From NCBI GenBank assembly GCA_900478215.1, contig LS483478.1, positions 2,170,001 to 2,234,000 of the forward strand: a DNA stretch of 64,000 bases. Reading direction: 5' to 3'. Source of the stretch: Salmonella enterica subsp. houtenae serovar Houten. Its GTDB lineage: Bacteria > Pseudomonadota > Gammaproteobacteria > Enterobacterales > Enterobacteriaceae. This document shows, in pieces, positions 15,370-25,033 of this stretch. The position numbers and the translations under genes were made by a program. Numbering within the stretch: the first letter of the stretch is position 1; the number at the start of each line of letters is the position of its first letter. Below the pieces are notes generated by a model. The model worked only from the letters and a program-made list of their open reading frames with translations, made no database searches and had not been told where the DNA came from.

Positions 15370-18300
15370 TTAATCTGCACCGGGTTTTTCCGCTTTTCCT
15401 GCCAGCAATGCAAGAAAGTCATAGCGTTTTTGCAGATCCAATGCGGCATCTTGCCATAATTGTTCAGCTACTTCAGGCTGTTGCGCATTCAGGCGACGGA
15501 AACGCTGTTCATTAAGCAACGTTTCCGCCAATGCATCTGACGGCGGGCGAGAGTCCAGCGCCAGCGGCGGCTTGCCTTCATCTGCACGGCGAGGATCAAA
15601 GCGGTATAACGGCCAGAAACCGGTCGCCGTTAACTGACGCATCTGGTCATGGCTTAGCGCCAGATCGTAGCCATGTTCCTCACAGGGGCTATAGGCAATG
15701 ATCAGAGACGGGCCCGGCCAGGCTTCAGCCTCCTGAATGGCTTTCACCGTCTGATTTAATTGCGCGCCCAGCGAAATTTGCGCGACATAAACATGACCAT
15801 ACATCATCATGCTGACGCCAAGATCTTTACGGGCTTTACGCTTACCATGTTCGCCAAACTTAGTGACGGCGCCAAGCGGCGTCGCCTTCGATGCCTGGCC
15901 GCCAGTATTGGAATAACACTGCGTATCCAGAACCAGAATATTGACATTCTCCGTCAGGCTTAACACATGATCCAAACCGCCAAAGCCGATGTCATATGCC
16001 CAACCATCGCCGCCAATCAGCCAGATTGATTTTTCTACCAGCGCATCAGCATCCTTTAATAGTTCATCTGCGCCCGCAACCGATTTCAGATGTTGGCGTA
16101 ATGCGGCGATCTGTTCACGCCGAACGTCAGGCGTTGCTTCGGTATGCAGCGCGTCGTTTAATTCCGCCGGAATGCGATCGGCGAATTGCGCCAGTAAACG
16201 CATGACGCGCGCCCGGTGCTGATCCACGCTCAGACGAAAACCGAGACCAAATTCCGCGTTATCTTCAAATAACGAATTTGCCCACGCCGGGCCGCGTCCG
16301 TTGGCATCAGTGGTATAAGGCGTAGAGGGCAAGTTACCGCCGTAAATAGAGGAACATCCCGTGGCGTTAGCGATTAACATTCTGTCGCCATATAACTGAG
16401 TCAGCAGTTTAATATACGGCGTTTCACCGCAGCCGGAACAGGCGCCGGAATATTCAAACAGCGGCGTAATGAGCTGCGACGTGCGGATATCAATTCGTTC
16501 CAGTTTGCTGCGATCGATTTCCGGTAAGTCGAGGAAGAAGTCATAATTTACTTTCTCTTCTTCCACATGCTCAAGGCGCGACATCATGTTAATCGCCTTG
16601 ATTTGTGGATTCTGCCGATCTTTAGCCGGGCAGACCTCTACGCATAAATTACAGCCAGTACAGTCTTCCGGCGCGACCTGCAGCACATATTTCTGGCCGC
16701 GCATATCGCGGGATTTCACGTCCAGCGAATGCAGGCTGGCTGGCGCGTTCTCCATCGCCTGCGGGGATATGACTTTCGCACGAATCGCCGAGTGAGGGCA
16801 GGCGGCGACGCAGTGATTACATTGTGTACACAGTTCCTCTTTCCAGACAGGAATCTCTTCGGCGATATTGCGTTTTTCCCAGCGGGTGGTGCCCATCGGC
16901 CATGTTCCGTCCGGCGGCAGGGCGGAAACAGGCAGCGCGTCGCCGAGGCCCGCCAGCATGGCGGCGGTAACGGTTTTCACGAAATCTGGCGCGGCGTCGG
17001 AGACGACCGGTGGGCGATGCGCGCTGTGCGGATTGACCGCCTGCAACGGCACTTCCGCCAGCGATGTTTGCGCCAGAGCCAATGCCTGCCAGTTACGCTC
17101 AACCAGATCCTGACCTTTGCTGCTATAGCTTTTGGCAATCGCGCCCTGCAACTCAACCAGGGCGCTATCGCCCGGAAGAATATGCGTCAGGTGGAAGAAA
17201 GCCATCTGCATGACGGTATTGATGCGTGCGCCAAGTCCGCATTCGCGGGCGATTTTCGCCGCGTTAACCACGTAAAAACGCGCCTTTTTCTGATTCAGCA
17301 CCGCCTGAACTTCTTGCGGCAGACGCGACCAGACCTCGTCAGCGCTGTACGGTGTGTTAAGCAGGAAGATACCACCTGGCTTCAGACGCTCCGCCATCTG
17401 ATATTTATCGATAAACTGTAACTGATGGCAGCCGACAAAATCCGCCTGAGCAATTAAGTAAGCGGAACGAATTGGTTTTTCGCTGACGCGCAGGTGCGAT
17501 ACCGTAAGCCCGCCAGCTTTTTTAGAGTCATAAACGAAATAACCTTGCGCATACCATGGCGTAGAATTACCGATAATTTTAATATTATTTTTCGTGGCGG
17601 ATACGCTGCCGTCGCTTCCCAGACCGTAAAATAACGCTTCCAGTTTAGCGCTGCCGGGCAGGGTATTTTCTGGTAATGGCAGCGAGAGGTTAGTGACGTC
17701 GTCATAAATACCTACCGTAAACCGTGGTTTGGGTTTCGCGCGGCTGAGTTCATTAAAGACCGCCAGTACGCACGCCGGGCCGAACTCTTTGGATGATAGC
17801 CCATAACGGCCGCCAATTGTGCGCGGCAACGTTTCGCGCTCGCCATTATTAAAGGCTTCCGCCAGTGCGGTCATCACGTCCAGATAAAGCGGCTCGGCCT
17901 GTGCGCCAGGCTCTTTGGTACGATCCAGCACGGCGATAGCGTGAACGGTTTCCGGTAATGCCTGTAACAAATGTTTGGCGGAGAAGGGGCGGAACAGACG
18001 GACTTTCAGAACGCCGACCTTTTCTCCGCGTATCAGTAGCTCGTCCACGACCTCTTCGCAGGTGCCGAGGGCGGACCCCATCACAATGATGACGCGTTCC
18101 GCCTGGGGATGGCCATAATATTCAAATGGTTGGTACTGGCGGCCCGTCGCGTCGCCAAATGCCTTCATCGCCTGTTCAACATGATCATAAACGGCGTTAT
18201 ACCACGGATTGGTCGCTTCGCGAGACTGGAAGTACGTGTCCGGATTCGCTGAAGTTCCACGAATCACCGGATGTTCCGGATTCAGCGCGCGGGCGCGGTG

Positions 18301-18894
18301 AGCGTCAATCTCCGCCTGCGGCATCAGGTTCAGAATGGTTTCATCCGTTAGTGGTATAATTTTATTGATTTCATGCGATGTACGAAAGCCATCAAAGAAA
18401 TGAATAAACGGAACGCGACTTTTCAGCGTAGCCCTATGCGCGATCAGCGCAAAATCCTGCGCTTCCTGAACGCTGGCGGCGCATAACATCGCGCAGCCTG
18501 TCTGGCGGACCGCCATTACATCAGAATGGTCGCCAAAAATAGAAAGCGCGTGCGTGGCGACGGTGCGCGCGGCAACGTGCAGTACAAACGGCGTGAGCTG
18601 CCCCGCCAGTTTATACAGCGTAGGAATCATCAGCAGCAGCCCCTGCGATGATGTAAATGACGTAGAAAGCGAACCGGTTTGTAACGCACCGTGAACGGCG
18701 GCTATCGCGCCGCCTTCCGACTGCATCTCTACCACACGCGGCGTATCGCCCCAGACATTTTTAAGCCCGTTACCGGCCCAGGCATCCGCTTGTTCGGCCA
18801 TTGTCGAACTGGGCGTAATCGGGTAAATGGCGATAACCTCGCTGGTACGGAACGCCACCGACGCTACCGCGCCATTACCGTCAATTGTTTGCAT
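15370..18894 (-). CDS. nifJ: NifJ/YdbK, pyruvate:flavodoxin (ferredoxin) oxidoreductase
   Basis: A 1174-aa fused homodimeric PFOR that converts pyruvate and CoA to acetyl-CoA and CO2, reducing flavodoxin or ferredoxin. Visible parts are an N-terminal pyrimidine-binding domain (T-P-S-S-T-M, about 26-31) and two ferredoxin-type clusters, C-T-Q-C-N-H-C (about 688) and C-T-G-C-N-L-C (about 744). Near 815-845 is a cysteine-containing G-A-C-S-G-C-G-E stretch that binds the proximal cluster, and the C-terminal thiamine-diphosphate site includes G-D-G-W-A-Y-D-I and N-T-G-G-Q. Full family length. In E. coli the ydbK gene responds to SoxS; I did not identify a soxbox here. Confidence 0.96.
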   Translation of the reverse strand: MQTIDGNGAVASVAFRTSEVIAIYPITPSSTMAEQADAWAGNGLKNVWGDTPRVVEMQSEGGAIAAVHGALQTGSLSTSFTSSQGLLLMIPTLYKLAGQLTPFVLHVAARTVATHALSIFGDHSDVMAVRQTGCAMLCAASVQEAQDFALIAHRATLKSRVPFIHFFDGFRTSHEINKIIPLTDETILNLMPQAEIDAHRARALNPEHPVIRGTSANPDTYFQSREATNPWYNAVYDHVEQAMKAFGDATGRQYQPFEYYGHPQAERVIIVMGSALGTCEEVVDELLIRGEKVGVLKVRLFRPFSAKHLLQALPETVHAIAVLDRTKEPGAQAEPLYLDVMTALAEAFNNGERETLPRTIGGRYGLSSKEFGPACVLAVFNELSRAKPKPRFTVGIYDDVTNLSLPLPENTLPGSAKLEALFYGLGSDGSVSATKNNIKIIGNSTPWYAQGYFVYDSKKAGGLTVSHLRVSEKPIRSAYLIAQADFVGCHQLQFIDKYQMAERLKPGGIFLLNTPYSADEVWSRLPQEVQAVLNQKKARFYVVNAAKIARECGLGARINTVMQMAFFHLTHILPGDSALVELQGAIAKSYSSKGQDLVERNWQALALAQTSLAEVPLQAVNPHSAHRPPVVSDAAPDFVKTVTAAMLAGLGDALPVSALPPDGTWPMGTTRWEKRNIAEEIPVWKEELCTQCNHCVAACPHSAIRAKVISPQAMENAPASLHSLDVKSRDMRGQKYVLQVAPEDCTGCNLCVEVCPAKDRQNPQIKAINMMSRLEHVEEEKVNYDFFLDLPEIDRSKLERIDIRTSQLITPLFEYSGACSGCGETPYIKLLTQLYGDRMLIANATGCSSIYGGNLPSTPYTTDANGRGPAWANSLFEDNAEFGLGFRLSVDQHRARVMRLLAQFADRIPAELNDALHTEATPDVRREQIAALRQHLKSVAGADELLKDADALVEKSIWLIGGDGWAYDIGFGGLDHVLSLTENVNILVLDTQCYSNTGGQASKATPLGAVTKFGEHGKRKARKDLGVSMMMYGHVYVAQISLGAQLNQTVKAIQEAEAWPGPSLIIAYSPCEEHGYDLALSHDQMRQLTATGFWPLYRFDPRRADEGKPPLALDSRPPSDALAETLLNEQRFRRLNAQQPEVAEQLWQDAALDLQKRYDFLALLAGKAEKPGAD

Positions 18895-19169
18895 ATGACA
18901 CCCTTACATTGCGCAAAAAAGAGGGACACGCATCATCGTGAGCGCATCCTGTAGTTATCCTTTTATTTTAGCAAAGCCCTTTAAGCCCCATTTTCGCTTT
19001 TGTGTCCCTGGCGGGAAGAGAGTGGCGATTTCTTGCCGAAAAGACGTAAAAAATTGCCAATAAATGTTAATGAAGCGCATAAATGCGCGCTTTACCTCTC
19101 GACGCGTCAGTTTCTGCTGCCTATTATTTAGGGCGGTATCGTTTGGATAAATAAATAGAGGGGAGAGAA

Positions 19170-19436
19170 ATGCGCGCAGCGTTTTGGGTGGGATGTGCCG
19201 CGTTATTATTGTCGGCTTGCAGTAGCGAACCTGTTCAGCAGGCAACTGCGGCGCATGTTTCGCCAGGGATGACAGCGGCGATGTCCAGCGCCGGCGAAGC
19301 GAATTGCGCTATGATTGGCGGTTCGCTTTCAGCGGCCCGCCAGCTTGATGGTTCAGTGATTGGGATGTGCGCGCTACCCAACGGCAAACGTTGCAGTGAA
19401 CAGTCGCTTGCCGCCGGAAGCTGCGGGAGTTATTAA
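19170..19436 (+). CDS. ydbJ: YdbJ, DUF333 lipoprotein-like protein
   Basis: An 88-aa secreted protein. The N-terminus is a lipoprotein signal with lipobox L-L-S-A-C (Cys at about residue 17). The mature part is a DUF333 domain with paired cysteines and the A-N-C-A-M-I-G-G-S ... A-L-P-N-G-K-R-C pattern. The family is small and of unknown function; E. coli YdbJ occupies the same place upstream of hslJ. A GGGGAGAG site precedes the ATG. Confidence 0.85.
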   Translation: MRAAFWVGCAALLLSACSSEPVQQATAAHVSPGMTAAMSSAGEANCAMIGGSLSAARQLDGSVIGMCALPNGKRCSEQSLAAGSCGSY

Positions 19437-19479
19437 GCGCGGCGTTTCGCCTGGCGCGTATACCTTTCCACTTAATGGC

Positions 19480-19890
19480 TTAGTGCGCTAAATCCGCCAG
19501 TTTATACATTAGCGTTGTTTCTGCCGTCGCCAGCGTTAATTGGTTCGCGGTTAAATCGACCTGCGCGCCTTTGCTGAAGACCTCGCTGATGGTACCGTCC
19601 AGCGCATTAAGCTGCGGATCGGCGCACATCATTCGGGTCATCGCTAAATTTTTCACTTTTAATTCGCCGTCCGACAGTTTTCCTTCGCCGGTGAATTGAT
19701 TGCACATTTTGCCGGATACCGTCATCCCCTCGCCAAAGCTGAGCTCCGGGCCGGTGACCGTTTTACCGTTTACGCTTTCCAGAACAAAGCGGTGGTGCTC
19801 CAGTTGCTCGCGTTTAACGGACACTTTTCCACTGCTCACACACCCTGTCATTATGATGCTCAGGGCGACCAGCGTGACGATTTTCTTCAT
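19480..19890 (-). CDS. hslJ: HslJ, heat-inducible META-domain lipoprotein
   Basis: A 136-aa outer-membrane lipoprotein. The signal peptide ends in the lipobox I-M-T-G-C, and a META domain (about 25-130) follows with the M-C-N-Q-F-T-G and M-T-R-M-M-C-A-D motifs. E. coli HslJ is heat-inducible and affects novobiocin resistance. The start is M-K-K-I-V at 19890; the ten extra upstream codons lack a ribosome-binding site. It converges on ydbJ and follows ldhA on the same strand, as in E. coli. Confidence 0.92.
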   Translation of the reverse strand: MKKIVTLVALSIIMTGCVSSGKVSVKREQLEHHRFVLESVNGKTVTGPELSFGEGMTVSGKMCNQFTGEGKLSDGELKVKNLAMTRMMCADPQLNALDGTISEVFSKGAQVDLTANQLTLATAETTLMYKLADLAH

Positions 19891-19971
19891 TGATACTCTC
19901 TGTAATCTGATAGTTAACACTGGCTATAGTAATGATATGGCCGGATAGATCTTCAGGGGTTATCCGAAAAT

Positions 19972-19993
19972 GCTCCCCTGAGCGCAGGGGAGC
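19972..19993 (-). terminator. ldhA terminator
   Basis: GCTCCCCTG / CAGGGGAGC is a nine-base stem with a four-base loop. Read on the minus strand it follows the ldhA stop by seven bases and runs into ATTTTC. Confidence 0.8.
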
Positions 19994-20000
19994 GACAGGA

Positions 20001-20990
20001 TTAGACCAGCGCGTTCGGGCAGGCTTCACCCTTCTCAAGCTGGCTTAAGTTTTGTAACGTGGTTTCAGAGATGCTGATCAGCGCTTCTGCTGTCAGGAAT
20101 GCCTGGTGCCCCGTAAACAGAACGTTATGACAGGCCGACAGACGGCGGAAAACATCATCCTGGATAACATCGTTTGACTTATCTTCAAAGAACAGGTCGC
20201 GTTCGTTTTCATACACATCCATCCCCAGCGAGCCGATTTTCTGATTCTTCAGAGCTTCAATAGCCGCCTGGGAATCAATCAGCGCGCCACGACTGGTATT
20301 AATGACCATAACGCCATTTTTCATTTGATCGAATGCCGCATGGTTCAGCAAATGGTAGTTTTCCGGCGTGAGCGGGCAGTGCAGGGAAATGACATCCGAT
20401 TCGGCAAACAACGTTTGCAGATCCACATACTCTACGCCGAGGTCAAGCGCGGCGGCGCTGGGATAGGGATCAAACGCCAGTAAACGCATTCCGAAGCCTT
20501 TCAGGATACGCAGCGCGGCGACGCCGATTTTACCGGTACCAATAACGCCAGCGGTTTTTCCGTGCATGGTAAAGCCGGTCAGTCCCTCAAGGGAAAAGTT
20601 AGCGTCGCGGGTGCGTTGATAAGCGCGGTGAATACGCCGGTTCAATGTCATCATCATGCCAACCGCATGTTCGGCGACGGCTTCCGGAGAATAAGCCGGC
20701 ACGCGCACCACCTGCAAACCAAGCTCTTTAGCGGCATCCAGGTCGACATTATTAAATCCGGCGCAACGCAGCGCGATATATTTCACGCCGTGTTTTTTCA
20801 GCTCTTCCAGTACCGGTCGGCTCCCGTCGTCATTCACGAAGATACAAACCGCTTCACATCCATTGGCGGTTTTCGCCGTTTTCTCGGTCAGCAGAAAATC
20901 AAAAAACTCCAGTTCAAAACCGAACGCTTCGTTCACCTGCTGTAGATATTTCTTGTCATACTGTTTGGTACTATAGACGGCGAGTTTCAT
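20001..20990 (-). CDS. ldhA: LdhA, fermentative D-lactate dehydrogenase
   Basis: A 329-aa NADH-dependent enzyme reducing pyruvate to D-lactate during fermentation. It has the D-2-hydroxyacid dehydrogenase fold: NAD-binding G-T-G-K-I-G-V near residue 152, the catalytic Arg in I-N-T-S-R-G (about 235), a Glu in the V-Y-E-N region (about 264), and His in T-G-H-Q-A-F (about 296). The start is M-K-L-A-V-Y-S-T-K with an AAGGTC site; the upstream eleven codons are not conserved. Single-gene unit with its own terminator. Confidence 0.96.
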   Translation of the reverse strand: MKLAVYSTKQYDKKYLQQVNEAFGFELEFFDFLLTEKTAKTANGCEAVCIFVNDDGSRPVLEELKKHGVKYIALRCAGFNNVDLDAAKELGLQVVRVPAYSPEAVAEHAVGMMMTLNRRIHRAYQRTRDANFSLEGLTGFTMHGKTAGVIGTGKIGVAALRILKGFGMRLLAFDPYPSAAALDLGVEYVDLQTLFAESDVISLHCPLTPENYHLLNHAAFDQMKNGVMVINTSRGALIDSQAAIEALKNQKIGSLGMDVYENERDLFFEDKSNDVIQDDVFRRLSACHNVLFTGHQAFLTAEALISISETTLQNLSQLEKGEACPNALV

Positions 20991-21256
20991 ATGACCTTCT
21001 CCAGTGATGTTAGAATCATACAAATATGATTAAAATTATTTTATAAAAAATCAAAAATAATTGATAGTCATACATATAATGAATAATTTTAGGTTATCAT
21101 TCTCCACGACGCTTCAAATAGCCGGAAGGCGGCCCTGCAACGCGCATCATGCATCACCCGTTTGCAACATGAACTATTAGGCTATGTACGGGCAATCATG
21201 CCAAAATAGCGAGATAGCCGACTGAATTTTTCGTTAAATCAGGAAATTATTGGCCC

Positions 21257-23893
21257 ATGAAGGGTAAATATAAAGCCGCCCTTGCGCTACTGTTACTGCT
21301 GATTCTTGTGCCTCTGACGCTGCTGATGACCCTCGGGCTGTGGGTCCCCACTCTGGCGGGAATTTGGCTACCCGTCGGTACCCGTATCGCTATGGAAGAA
21401 AGTCCACGCCTGACGCGTCATGGGGTAGTGATTCCCGATCTTCGCTATCTGGTCAATGATTGTTCGTTAGCGCATATTACCCAGGCGGAACTGACGCATC
21501 CCAGCCGTTGGTTGTTGAACATCAAAAGCCTCGAACTGGATGCCGCGTGCCTGGCGAAACTACCCGCTTCGGAAGCCTCTCCCGCCGCGCCGCGTACGCT
21601 GGCGCAGTGGCAGTCAATGCTGCCCAATGCCTGGATTAACATCGATAATGTCATTCTCGCGCCCTGGCCGGAATGGCAGGGTAAGCTGGCGATCTCCATG
21701 ACGCCGGTCATTCAGCAGATACGTTATCAGGGCGAAAAAGTAAAATTTCAAGGGCAGCTACGCGGTCAGGCGTTGACGGTGAGCCAACTGGAGATCGCCG
21801 CGCTGGCGAACCAGCCTCCCGTCAGCCTGGCGGGGGAGTTTACGTTGCCGCTGGTACCGGATGGCCTGCCGGTTAGCGGTCATGCGGCAGCGACCTTGCG
21901 TCTGCCGCAGGAACCATCGCTGGTGGATGCGGAGCTGGAGTGGCGTGATAACGCCGGACAGCTCATCGTGATGGCGCGAGGCAATCCTGATCCGATTCTC
22001 GATCTCCCCTGGGCGATAACGCGTCAGCGGCTTACCATCAGCGATGGCCGTTGGAGCTGGCCATACCAGGGATTCCCCTTGAGCGGGCGTCTGGCTTTTA
22101 ATATCGATAACTGGCAGGCCGGGCCGGATAATGCGCGAGTCAGCGGGCGCCTGAATATTTTGACCCAGGGCGATGCCGGTAAAGCGAACGCTGTACTGAC
22201 TATCGGCCCGGGAAAACTCAGCATGGATAGCAGTGCGATGCCGTTACAGCTTACCGGCGAGGCTAAACAGAAGGATTTAATCTTTTATGCCGTCTTGCCA
22301 GCGATGTTCCGCGGCAGTCTGGCCGATCCGCAGCTCACCTTTGAACCTGGCGCATTGCTACGCTCGCGCGGACGGGTGATTGATGCGTTAGATATTGATG
22401 AAATTCGTTGGCCGCTGGCGGGCGTTAAGGTGACGCCGCGCGGCGTTGATGGCCGATTACAGGCTATTTTACGGGCGCACGAAAATGAAATGGGCGATTT
22501 CGTTCTTCATCTTGATGGCCTGGCGAATGATTTTCTCCCTGATGCTGGTCGCTGGCGGTGGCGCTATTGGGGGCAAGGAAGCTTTACGCCAATGCGCGCT
22601 CACTGGGATATTGCCGGACAGGGCGAATGGCATGATAACACCATCAGGTTGAGCAGTTTATCCACCGGTTTTGATCGGTTGCAATATGGCGCAATGACCG
22701 TCACATCGCCAAGACTGGCGCTGGATAAACCGATTGTCTGGGTTCGCGACGCCGCAACGCCGTCGCTACAGGGCGCGCTATCTCTGAAGGCGGGGAAAAC
22801 CGTATTTACCAGCGGGAGCGTGCTGCCGCCTTCTACCGTTAATTTTAGCGTTGAAGGGCGCGAGCCAACCCTATTCCAGTTTAAAGGCGATCTTCGGGCG
22901 GGGGCGATAGGGCCGGTACGGCTGAATGGGCGCTGGGATGGCGAACGCCTTCGCGGACAGGCCTGGTGGCCCAGGCAGTCGCTTATCGTTTTTCAGCCGT
23001 TGCTCCCGCCGGACTGGAAAATGACGCTGCGCGAAGGCTCACTGTATGCGCAGGTCGCCTTTTCCGCCGCACTGGGGCAGGGGTTTGAAGCGGGTGGACA
23101 CGGCGTGTTAAAAGGCGGCAGCGCCTGGATGCCGGATAACAAAATCAACGGCGTCGATTTTATCCTGCCGTTTCGCTTTCACAAAGGCATGTGGCAACTG
23201 GGGACGCGTGGGCCCGTCTCTCTGCGTATTGCCGAGATAGTCAACCAGGTCACAGCGAAAAATATTACCGCCGATTTACAGGGAGGTTATCCCTGGAGCG
23301 AGTCGAATCCATTACTGCTAAGCGATGTCAGCGCAGACGTGCTGGGCGGTAAAATCCTTATGAAACAGTTGCGGATGCCGCAGCGCGATCCGGCACTTTT
23401 GCGGGTACAGAATATCTCATCCAGCGAATTGATTAGCGCCATAAATCCAAAGCAATTCGCCATGTCTGGTCCGGTCAGCGGCGCGCTGCCTCTGTGGCTG
23501 AGCAACGAAAAATGGATAATCAAAGATGGCTGGCTTACGAATCCTGGGCCAATGACGTTGCGTATCGATAAAGACACTGCGGATGCGGTGGTGAAGGATA
23601 ATGTCACGGCAGGTTCGGCCATTAACTGGCTACGTTATATGGAGATTACGCATTCGTGGACGAAAATTAACGTTGATAACCTGGGCGTATTAACGATGCA
23701 GGCGGCCATTACCGGCAAAAGCCATGTGGATGGTAAAACCGCGATCGTTAATTTGAACTATACCCATGACGAAAATGTGTTTACGCTGTGGCGCAGTTTG
23801 CGTTTTGGCGACAATTTACAGGCATGGCTTGAACAAAATACAGCGTTGCCGCAACCTCCTTGTCGGAAAGACAAGGACTGTGAGGATAAATAA
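21257..23893 (+). CDS. ydbH: YdbH, AsmA/TamB-like intermembrane phospholipid transport protein
   Basis: An 878-aa protein with one N-terminal transmembrane helix (about 7-31) anchoring a long periplasmic beta-rich domain. It belongs with TamB and YhdP to the AsmA-like bridge proteins that move phospholipids to the outer membrane. Work in E. coli shows YdbH partners with the lipoprotein YnbE to span the periplasm. The sequence is full length. Its stop codon overlaps the ynbE start as TAATG, so the two are translationally coupled in a ydbH-ynbE-ydbL operon. Confidence 0.93.
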   Translation: MKGKYKAALALLLLLILVPLTLLMTLGLWVPTLAGIWLPVGTRIAMEESPRLTRHGVVIPDLRYLVNDCSLAHITQAELTHPSRWLLNIKSLELDAACLAKLPASEASPAAPRTLAQWQSMLPNAWINIDNVILAPWPEWQGKLAISMTPVIQQIRYQGEKVKFQGQLRGQALTVSQLEIAALANQPPVSLAGEFTLPLVPDGLPVSGHAAATLRLPQEPSLVDAELEWRDNAGQLIVMARGNPDPILDLPWAITRQRLTISDGRWSWPYQGFPLSGRLAFNIDNWQAGPDNARVSGRLNILTQGDAGKANAVLTIGPGKLSMDSSAMPLQLTGEAKQKDLIFYAVLPAMFRGSLADPQLTFEPGALLRSRGRVIDALDIDEIRWPLAGVKVTPRGVDGRLQAILRAHENEMGDFVLHLDGLANDFLPDAGRWRWRYWGQGSFTPMRAHWDIAGQGEWHDNTIRLSSLSTGFDRLQYGAMTVTSPRLALDKPIVWVRDAATPSLQGALSLKAGKTVFTSGSVLPPSTVNFSVEGREPTLFQFKGDLRAGAIGPVRLNGRWDGERLRGQAWWPRQSLIVFQPLLPPDWKMTLREGSLYAQVAFSAALGQGFEAGGHGVLKGGSAWMPDNKINGVDFILPFRFHKGMWQLGTRGPVSLRIAEIVNQVTAKNITADLQGGYPWSESNPLLLSDVSADVLGGKILMKQLRMPQRDPALLRVQNISSSELISAINPKQFAMSGPVSGALPLWLSNEKWIIKDGWLTNPGPMTLRIDKDTADAVVKDNVTAGSAINWLRYMEITHSWTKINVDNLGVLTMQAAITGKSHVDGKTAIVNLNYTHDENVFTLWRSLRFGDNLQAWLEQNTALPQPPCRKDKDCEDK

Positions 23894-24084
23894 TGAAAAT
23901 GAGCATTGCCATGCTGTCAGCGCTTGCGTCATTTATAGTGGTAGGCTGCACGCCACGTATTGAAGTCGCCGCGCCTGAACAGCCGATTACCATCAATATG
24001 AATGTAAAGATCGAGCATGAAATACACATCAAAGTCGATAAAGATGTTGAAGAACTTCTGAAATCACGCAGCGATCTATTCTGA
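23893..24084 (+). CDS. ynbE: YnbE, outer-membrane lipoprotein partner of YdbH
   Basis: A 63-aa lipoprotein. The short signal ends in I-V-V-G-C (Cys at about residue 19), and the mature 44-residue tail T-P-R-I-E-V-A-A-P is strongly conserved with E. coli. YnbE multimerises as a beta-stack at the outer-membrane end of the YdbH bridge. The start overlaps the ydbH stop by one base. An internal ATG at codon 3 would also give a functional signal. Confidence 0.93.
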   Translation: MKMSIAMLSALASFIVVGCTPRIEVAAPEQPITINMNVKIEHEIHIKVDKDVEELLKSRSDLF

Positions 24085-24091
24085 GGCCACA

Positions 24092-24415
24092 ATGAAAAAG
24101 TATTTAATGCTATGGGTGCTGACGTTAAGTTTGCTCACACCTTCTGTGTGGGCCTTAACCCTGGACGAGGCACGTACGCAGGGCCGGGTAGGAGAAACGC
24201 TAAATGGCTATCTGGTTGCCTTAACGAATGATGCCGAAACCCAGAAACTGGTGTTTGATATTAATCACGCCCGTCGCGCCAGTTATCAGCAGTTAGCGGA
24301 TAGCAATGCTCTTCCCGTTGACGAGGTGGCGAAGTTGGCCGGGCAAAAACTGGTTGAGCGCGCCAGACCGGGGGAATATGTTCAGGGGATTAATGGTAAA
24401 TGGATGCGTAAATAG
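24092..24415 (+). CDS. ydbL: YdbL, periplasmic chaperone-like DUF1318 protein
   Basis: A 107-aa exported protein with a cleavable Sec signal (hydrophobic 5-20, cleavage near V-W-A) and a compact DUF1318 domain. In E. coli YdbL limits uncontrolled multimerisation of YnbE and thus acts as a chaperone for the YdbH-YnbE bridge. It begins seven bases after ynbE ends and has an AGG ribosome-binding site. Confidence 0.92.
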   Translation: MKKYLMLWVLTLSLLTPSVWALTLDEARTQGRVGETLNGYLVALTNDAETQKLVFDINHARRASYQQLADSNALPVDEVAKLAGQKLVERARPGEYVQGINGKWMRK

Positions 24416-24445
24416 CCGCTGTCCGACAGCTTTTTCACCGTATAG

Positions 24446-24577
24446 ATGAATCCGCTGGCGCTGTGCGAGCAAGCGTTGCGCGATAATAAAATCCTGATTC
24501 TGTTTCCCGAAGGAACACGCGGCGAGCCGGAAACGCCATTTCTATCCTATTGTCTGGTATCACTATTCGCGGAGTAA
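24446..24577 (+). pseudogene. Remnant of a PlsC-type acyltransferase gene
   Basis: A 43-codon frame contains N-P-L-A-L-C-E-Q-A-L followed by I-L-I-L-F-P-E-G-T-R-G. The F-P-E-G-T-R motif is the substrate-binding block III of lysophosphatidate acyltransferases, but the catalytic H-x-x-x-x-D block and everything else are missing. It lies where E. coli carries feaR/feaB/paa and the ynbABCD lipid-like genes, before azoR, so it is probably a decayed end of such an operon. Confidence 0.65.
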
Positions 24578-24583
24578 TCGGGT

Positions 24584-25033
24584 ATGACGTCTGAAAACTT
24601 ATCTGCCGCCTGCCACTGTGGCAGCGTCGTGTTTACTGTTCACCTTAGCGATGGCTTTCATACTGCCAGGCGCTGTAACTGTTCGTTTTGCCGGATGCGC
24701 GGGGCGGTGACGGTTTCTGCGCCGCTATCGGGTATTAAGGTGATAAAGGGGGAGGATAAGCTTACCGAATATCGCTTCAATACGGGCAAGGCGGTGCATT
24801 TTTTCTGTTCGGTATGCGGGATATATACTTTTCATCAGCGCCGCTCCAATCCCGAACAATATGGGGTCAATGTGGCGTGTATTAAAAATGTGTCGCCTTT
24901 TGATTTCGCCTGCGTTGAAGTCAATGATGGAGTAACGCATCCCAGCGATGGCGGCAGTAACGGCGTGGTAGGATATTTACGTTACGAACCAAAGCAGTCA
25001 CCTCCCGTTGATACGGGAGGTGAAAATGTTTAG
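24584..25033 (+). CDS. GFA-domain zinc protein (glutathione-dependent formaldehyde-activating enzyme-like)
   Basis: A 149-aa protein with the CENP-V/GFA zinc fold. Metal-binding cysteines appear as C-H-C-G (about 10-12), C-N-C-S-F-C (about 31-36) and C-S-V-C-G (about 69-72). Members bind zinc and sometimes glutathione, and some act on S-(hydroxymethyl)glutathione; the substrate here is unknown. It follows the acyltransferase remnant by six bases. Its last four bases overlap the azoR stop on the other strand. Confidence 0.85.
   Translation: MTSENLSAACHCGSVVFTVHLSDGFHTARRCNCSFCRMRGAVTVSAPLSGIKVIKGEDKLTEYRFNTGKAVHFFCSVCGIYTFHQRRSNPEQYGVNVACIKNVSPFDFACVEVNDGVTHPSDGGSNGVVGYLRYEPKQSPPVDTGGENV

Noticed and set aside
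16729..17421. 230-codon ORF antisense to nifJ
   Set aside because: Fully covered by the well-conserved nifJ coding sequence; a codon-bias shadow.
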